From the NCBI GenBank assembly GCA_017612755.1, contig JAGAFH010000049.1, positions 1 through 6,785 of the forward strand: a stretch of 6,785 bases of DNA, in the 5' to 3' direction. Source of the stretch: Clostridiales bacterium. GTDB taxonomy: Bacteria; Bacillota; Clostridia; Saccharofermentanales; Saccharofermentanaceae. Made by a program: the position numbers and the translations under genes. The notes under the pieces were generated by a model that made no database searches, was not told the DNA's origin, and saw only the letters and a program-made list of their open reading frames with translations. Within the stretch, counting starts at the first letter, position 1, and each line of letters starts with the position of its first letter. Shown one piece after another: positions 4,430 to 6,785 of the stretch.

Positions 4430-5472
4430 TGACTGAAGAAAAAGATCTGAGACAATTCATAATAACCAGGTTCATCGCGACTGTCGCTGTGGTCACCGTG
4501 ATCGAATCTGTGTTTACTATGTTCCTGACTCTTTTTGTGCTCCCCATCGTTTACGAGCTTTTTCTGTCAGATCTCAACGGGTTGTCTCTGGCGGAGATCT
4601 GGAACATGTCCAGATTCTCCAAGATAGCCATCATAGTAGCGGCATTGGGAGCTTTCATCATGGTGGTACTTCCCTTTGCGGCAGGTGCCGTCATCTTTTC
4701 AAGGCTCGTCACCGGAGAGATCAGGAAGCTGGAAGAAGCGAGAGAGAATGAGCGTAAAGAAAACGAGAAGAAGAGATATCTCATGATCTCCGATATCGCC
4801 CACGATCTTAAGACTCCCATGACTACGGTATCAGGATATGCAAAGGCCCTGTCAGACGGGGTAGTCCGGGAAGACCAGAGACAGGAATATCTGGATGCCA
4901 TCTCCAATAAGACAGGCAGGATGAACGATATAATCCAGATGCTCTTTAACTACGTAAGGCTGGACAGCCAGGGCTTTGAACTCGTAACCAAAGACACCGA
5001 TCTGTGTGAGCTGGTAAGAGAGACCGTTTCCTCCCTGTATCAGGATATAGAAGACGCAGGCGATGAACTTGATATCGATATCCCTGAGACTTCCATGATC
5101 CTGAAGCTGGATAAGATACAGTTCGGACGCGTAATAACGAATCTCATAACGAATGCATACAAGCATAACGAAAAGGGAACGGACATAAAGGTATCCGTTA
5201 CCAGGGATACTGATGAGATAAGGATCTATGTGGCCGACAGTGGAAAGCTGATCGAAAAGGAACTGGCAGACGAGATATTCGAACCCTTCACCATGGGAGA
5301 CAAGTCAAGAAGCTCAGGCGGAGGTTCCGGACTCGGTCTTTCCGTAGCAAAAAAGATAGTCGGGCTTCACGGCTATAAGATAAAACTGGTCCAGGCCCCG
5401 GAAGTCGCGAGATACGGACTTGGAGACCAGTACAAAAAAGCTTTCGTCATAATAATAAACGATCTGTCATAA
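4429..5472 (+). CDS. Membrane histidine kinase with short external loop
   Basis: The 347-residue kinase has two predicted membrane helices (about 17-46 and 65-91) separated by a loop of only about 18 residues, and no clear HAMP domain. A charged coiled coil (96-117) leads to the H-box SDIAHDLKTPMTT with phospho-acceptor H125. The N-box NLITNAYKHN (238-247), G1 box VADSG (268-272), F-box region EIFEPF and G2 box GSGLGL (299-304) follow. The G1 box reads DSGKLI rather than the common DxGxGI. The short loop resembles intramembrane-sensing kinases (BceS/LiaS type), which often detect stress through a partner membrane protein; the DUF975 product is a possible partner, by inference. It is translationally coupled to the regulator by a one-base overlap. 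The coding end forms the left arm of the terminator. Confidence 0.94.
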   Translation: MTEEKDLRQFIITRFIATVAVVTVIESVFTMFLTLFVLPIVYELFLSDLNGLSLAEIWNMSRFSKIAIIVAALGAFIMVVLPFAAGAVIFSRLVTGEIRKLEEARENERKENEKKRYLMISDIAHDLKTPMTTVSGYAKALSDGVVREDQRQEYLDAISNKTGRMNDIIQMLFNYVRLDSQGFELVTKDTDLCELVRETVSSLYQDIEDAGDELDIDIPETSMILKLDKIQFGRVITNLITNAYKHNEKGTDIKVSVTRDTDEIRIYVADSGKLIEKELADEIFEPFTMGDKSRSSGGGSGLGLSVAKKIVGLHGYKIKLVQAPEVARYGLGDQYKKAFVIIINDLS

Positions 5473-5487
5473 GGCAGATCGTTTTTT
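5458..5487. terminator. Intrinsic terminator overlapping the kinase stop codon
   Basis: ACGATCTG (5459-5466) pairs with CAGATCGT (5475-5482) around an 8-base loop that contains the TAA stop at 5470-5472. A run of six T follows. On the opposite strand the same stem is followed by the T-rich TTTATTATTAT, so it may also stop the convergent XRE gene, whose stop is nine bases beyond the T run. Confidence 0.85.
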
Positions 5488-5495
5488 AAATCCTC

Positions 5496-6557
5496 TTACT
5501 TAAGCGATCTCCAGATCCTCTCAAGTTCCGGATCCTTCATGAAGGTCAGTGCATATTCTATGGCATCTATACCTGTCTTTCCCAGAGTATCGTGGAGCAC
5601 CAGGCTGTCCTTGATGTTAACGAACCTGATATTCTTTGCGTCATAATCGGGAGCCGCATCGAACTTTTCCGCACTCATCTTCGCCTTCTTAAGACACTCT
5701 ACCGCCTTCTTCTTATGGCCCAGCTTAAGCTCCATGGAAGACAGGAGCGTATAGAACATACAGTCGTACTTATCCAGCACATTGGGCTTATCGCCGTTCC
5801 TGTATGCGGCATTATCATTTATGGCTGCTTCGATAACAGCCTTTGCCTCATCATATTCCTTCCTGCCCATATAGCAGAGGATCTTTCCGGCCACCACATT
5901 TATCCTGTCGCCAAACTGTTTTATCAGTAAATGGGACAGATATTCATCCGCCTGTTCGTAGTCCCCCTTCATGGCAAGGATCTGTCCGATCTTTATATCG
6001 AACATACCGCCCGCATTGTGCTTCTTATAGATATCCAGGGCCTTATCCACTTCTCCCATGGTCTGGTGAAGTATTGCGATCTGGCCATAGATGACCGCCT
6101 CATTTATATCCGGATCCGTGTTCTGGGAAATAAGGGTCACGGACTGCTTAAAGAGCTCCATGGCACGCCTCAGATGCTTATCGTTTCCGGGATTATACCC
6201 ATACACCGCATAGGCCAGCGCACACTCAAATACGATGGAGAAGTTATGGGGATACTTTTTAAGTGCCTTCTCCGCTTCGGCGATACAGTCAGGATCCATG
6301 GAATAAGACATCTTACGAAGTCTCTCCGCCAGAACGCTGATCCTGTTGTCCCTGGCCTCAAATCCGATGAGCACATCAAGTGACGTATCGAAAAAATCCG
6401 CCATCTCAAGTATCAGGGAAAGATCCGGTGTGGAAAGCCCAGCCTCCCACTTGTGGACCGCACCTACAGTAACGCCAAAGACCTCGGCGATCTGCTCCTG
6501 GGTAAGTCCCCTCTCTTTACGAAAAGCTCTGATGTTAGTAGAAAGTTCGTTTTTCAT
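5496..6557 (-). CDS. XRE-family regulator with TPR-like C-terminal region
   Basis: The 353-residue protein begins with an XRE/Cro helix-turn-helix domain (about 9-63: RAFRKERGLTQEQIAEVFGVT, then VGAVHKWEAGLSTPDLSLILEMADFF and LDVLIGFE). The remaining 280 residues are helical, with TPR-like pairs such as IYGQIAILHQTMGEVDKALDIYKK (157-179), ILAMKGDYEQADEYLSHLL (193-211), ILCYMGRKEYDEAKAVIEAAI (226-246) and a unit near 267-295. This layout recalls helical peptide- or ligand-responsive regulators of Firmicutes, but I cannot assign it to a named group such as RRNPP. The start at 6557 is chosen because AGGAG lies eight bases upstream; an in-frame ATG at 6635 would add 26 residues that cover the promoter. 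It converges on the kinase gene across a shared terminator. The targets are unknown. A dyad in its promoter suggests autoregulation. Confidence 0.88.
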   Translation of the reverse strand: MKNELSTNIRAFRKERGLTQEQIAEVFGVTVGAVHKWEAGLSTPDLSLILEMADFFDTSLDVLIGFEARDNRISVLAERLRKMSYSMDPDCIAEAEKALKKYPHNFSIVFECALAYAVYGYNPGNDKHLRRAMELFKQSVTLISQNTDPDINEAVIYGQIAILHQTMGEVDKALDIYKKHNAGGMFDIKIGQILAMKGDYEQADEYLSHLLIKQFGDRINVVAGKILCYMGRKEYDEAKAVIEAAINDNAAYRNGDKPNVLDKYDCMFYTLLSSMELKLGHKKKAVECLKKAKMSAEKFDAAPDYDAKNIRFVNIKDSLVLHDTLGKTGIDAIEYALTFMKDPELERIWRSLK

Positions 6558-6565
6558 ATTTCTAT

Positions 6566-6570
6566 CTCCT
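6566..6570 (-). promoter_or_regulatory. Ribosome binding site fixing the XRE-TPR start
   Basis: AGGAG on the minus strand is eight bases before the ATG at 6557. The alternative start at 6635 lies upstream of the predicted promoter and has no comparable site. Confidence 0.8.
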
Positions 6571-6578
6571 ATACCGGA

Positions 6579-6607
6579 AGTATATACATCGTTAGAATAA
6601 TTGTATA
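6579..6607 (-). promoter_or_regulatory. Promoter of the XRE-TPR gene with TATACA-N13-TGTATA dyad
   Basis: On the minus strand TATACA (6607-6602) and TATACT (6584-6579) are 17 bases apart and fit the -35/-10 pattern (four of six, and five of six). The -35 is also one half of an inverted repeat whose other half (6583-6588) overlaps the -10. A repressor bound there would block both elements; the XRE protein itself is the natural candidate. Confidence 0.5.
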
Positions 6608-6624
6608 AAACCCCTGGGAAAAAC

Positions 6625-6783
6625 TCAATCAACACTTATCCTCTCACCTCCCCACTCTACAACCACAAATCCTGAACGTTCACTAAGGGAAGGATTCATG
6701 GAAGAAAGGGGCTGGGCAGGTATCTCAACATACTCTGAAGAAGAATACCAGAGCATATTCACACGGACACACATATCAGGAGA
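6625..6783 (-). other. Possible C-terminus of a leftward gene (partial, uncertain)
   Basis: A minus-strand frame is open from the right edge to a TGA at 6627-6625, 52 codons. It ends in a strand-like FVVVEWGGERISVD preceded by PLSSMNPSLSERSG. The run of GNN codons near the end looks coding-like. No family is recognised. It is mutually exclusive with the rightward candidate at 6698; I slightly prefer this one but neither is firm. Confidence 0.3.
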
Positions 6784-6785
6784 AG
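6698..6785 (+). CDS. Possible start of a rightward gene (partial, uncertain)
   Basis: The ATG at 6698 is preceded by AAGGGAAGGA, a possible ribosome binding site, though the spacing of the nearer half is short. It reads MEERGWAGISTYSEEEYQSI and continues to the right edge without a stop. No family is recognised from 29 residues. The same bases are open on the minus strand, so only one reading is likely real. Confidence 0.25.
   Translation, partial: MEERGWAGISTYSEEEYQSIFTRTHISGE

Noticed and set aside
6558..6635. 26-residue N-terminal extension of the XRE-TPR protein
   Set aside because: It would cover the predicted promoter and ribosome binding site. XRE domains normally begin close to the N-terminus, as with the start at 6557.

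Overview
The window looks like chromosomal DNA of a Gram-positive, low-to-mid GC anaerobe of the Clostridia, probably Lachnospiraceae-like. This is inferred from strong AGGAGG-type ribosome binding sites, an HxlR regulator, a DUF975 membrane protein, a VanR-like two-component system and an XRE-TPR regulator. No ribosomal RNA, tRNA, CRISPR array or intact mobile element was seen.

Layout. Bases 1-26 hold the start of a minus-strand gene with a signal-peptide-like N-terminus (MKKKIAAL), behind a perfect TATAAT box. Upstream of it, 118-306, is an exact 63-bp-period triple repeat. Each unit holds a 41-bp nested palindrome built from TTGACC/GGTCAA hexamers, and the array also sits at the 3' end of the next operon. 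Bases 330-2577 form a tight leftward operon: an isochorismatase-fold cysteine hydrolase split by one in-frame amber codon, an HxlR-family regulator started by a GTGA overlap, a second intact cysteine hydrolase, and a PPP-type metallophosphoesterase. Its promoter has a short palindrome over the -10, the natural place for autoregulation.

The divergent intergenic region (2578-2784) also carries three GTTAAGG direct repeats at 11- and 22-bp offsets, the usual layout of an OmpR-family response-regulator site. They lie in front of a rightward cluster: a DUF975 membrane protein with an unusual acidic insert, an OmpR/VanR-type response regulator, and a histidine kinase with a very short external loop. 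A simple reading is an envelope-stress sensing unit in which the regulator activates the DUF975 gene. A hairpin between the DUF975 gene and the regulator gene may set their expression ratio.

A terminator overlapping the kinase stop codon separates this cluster from a convergent minus-strand XRE regulator with a TPR-like C-terminal part. That gene's promoter contains a TATACA-N13-TGTATA dyad. The last 150 bases hold only weak, mutually exclusive partial open frames on the two strands.

The items most worth a second look are the 63-bp palindromic array, the amber-interrupted hydrolase whose translation should feed the HxlR gene, and the phased GTTAAGG repeats upstream of the DUF975/two-component cluster.
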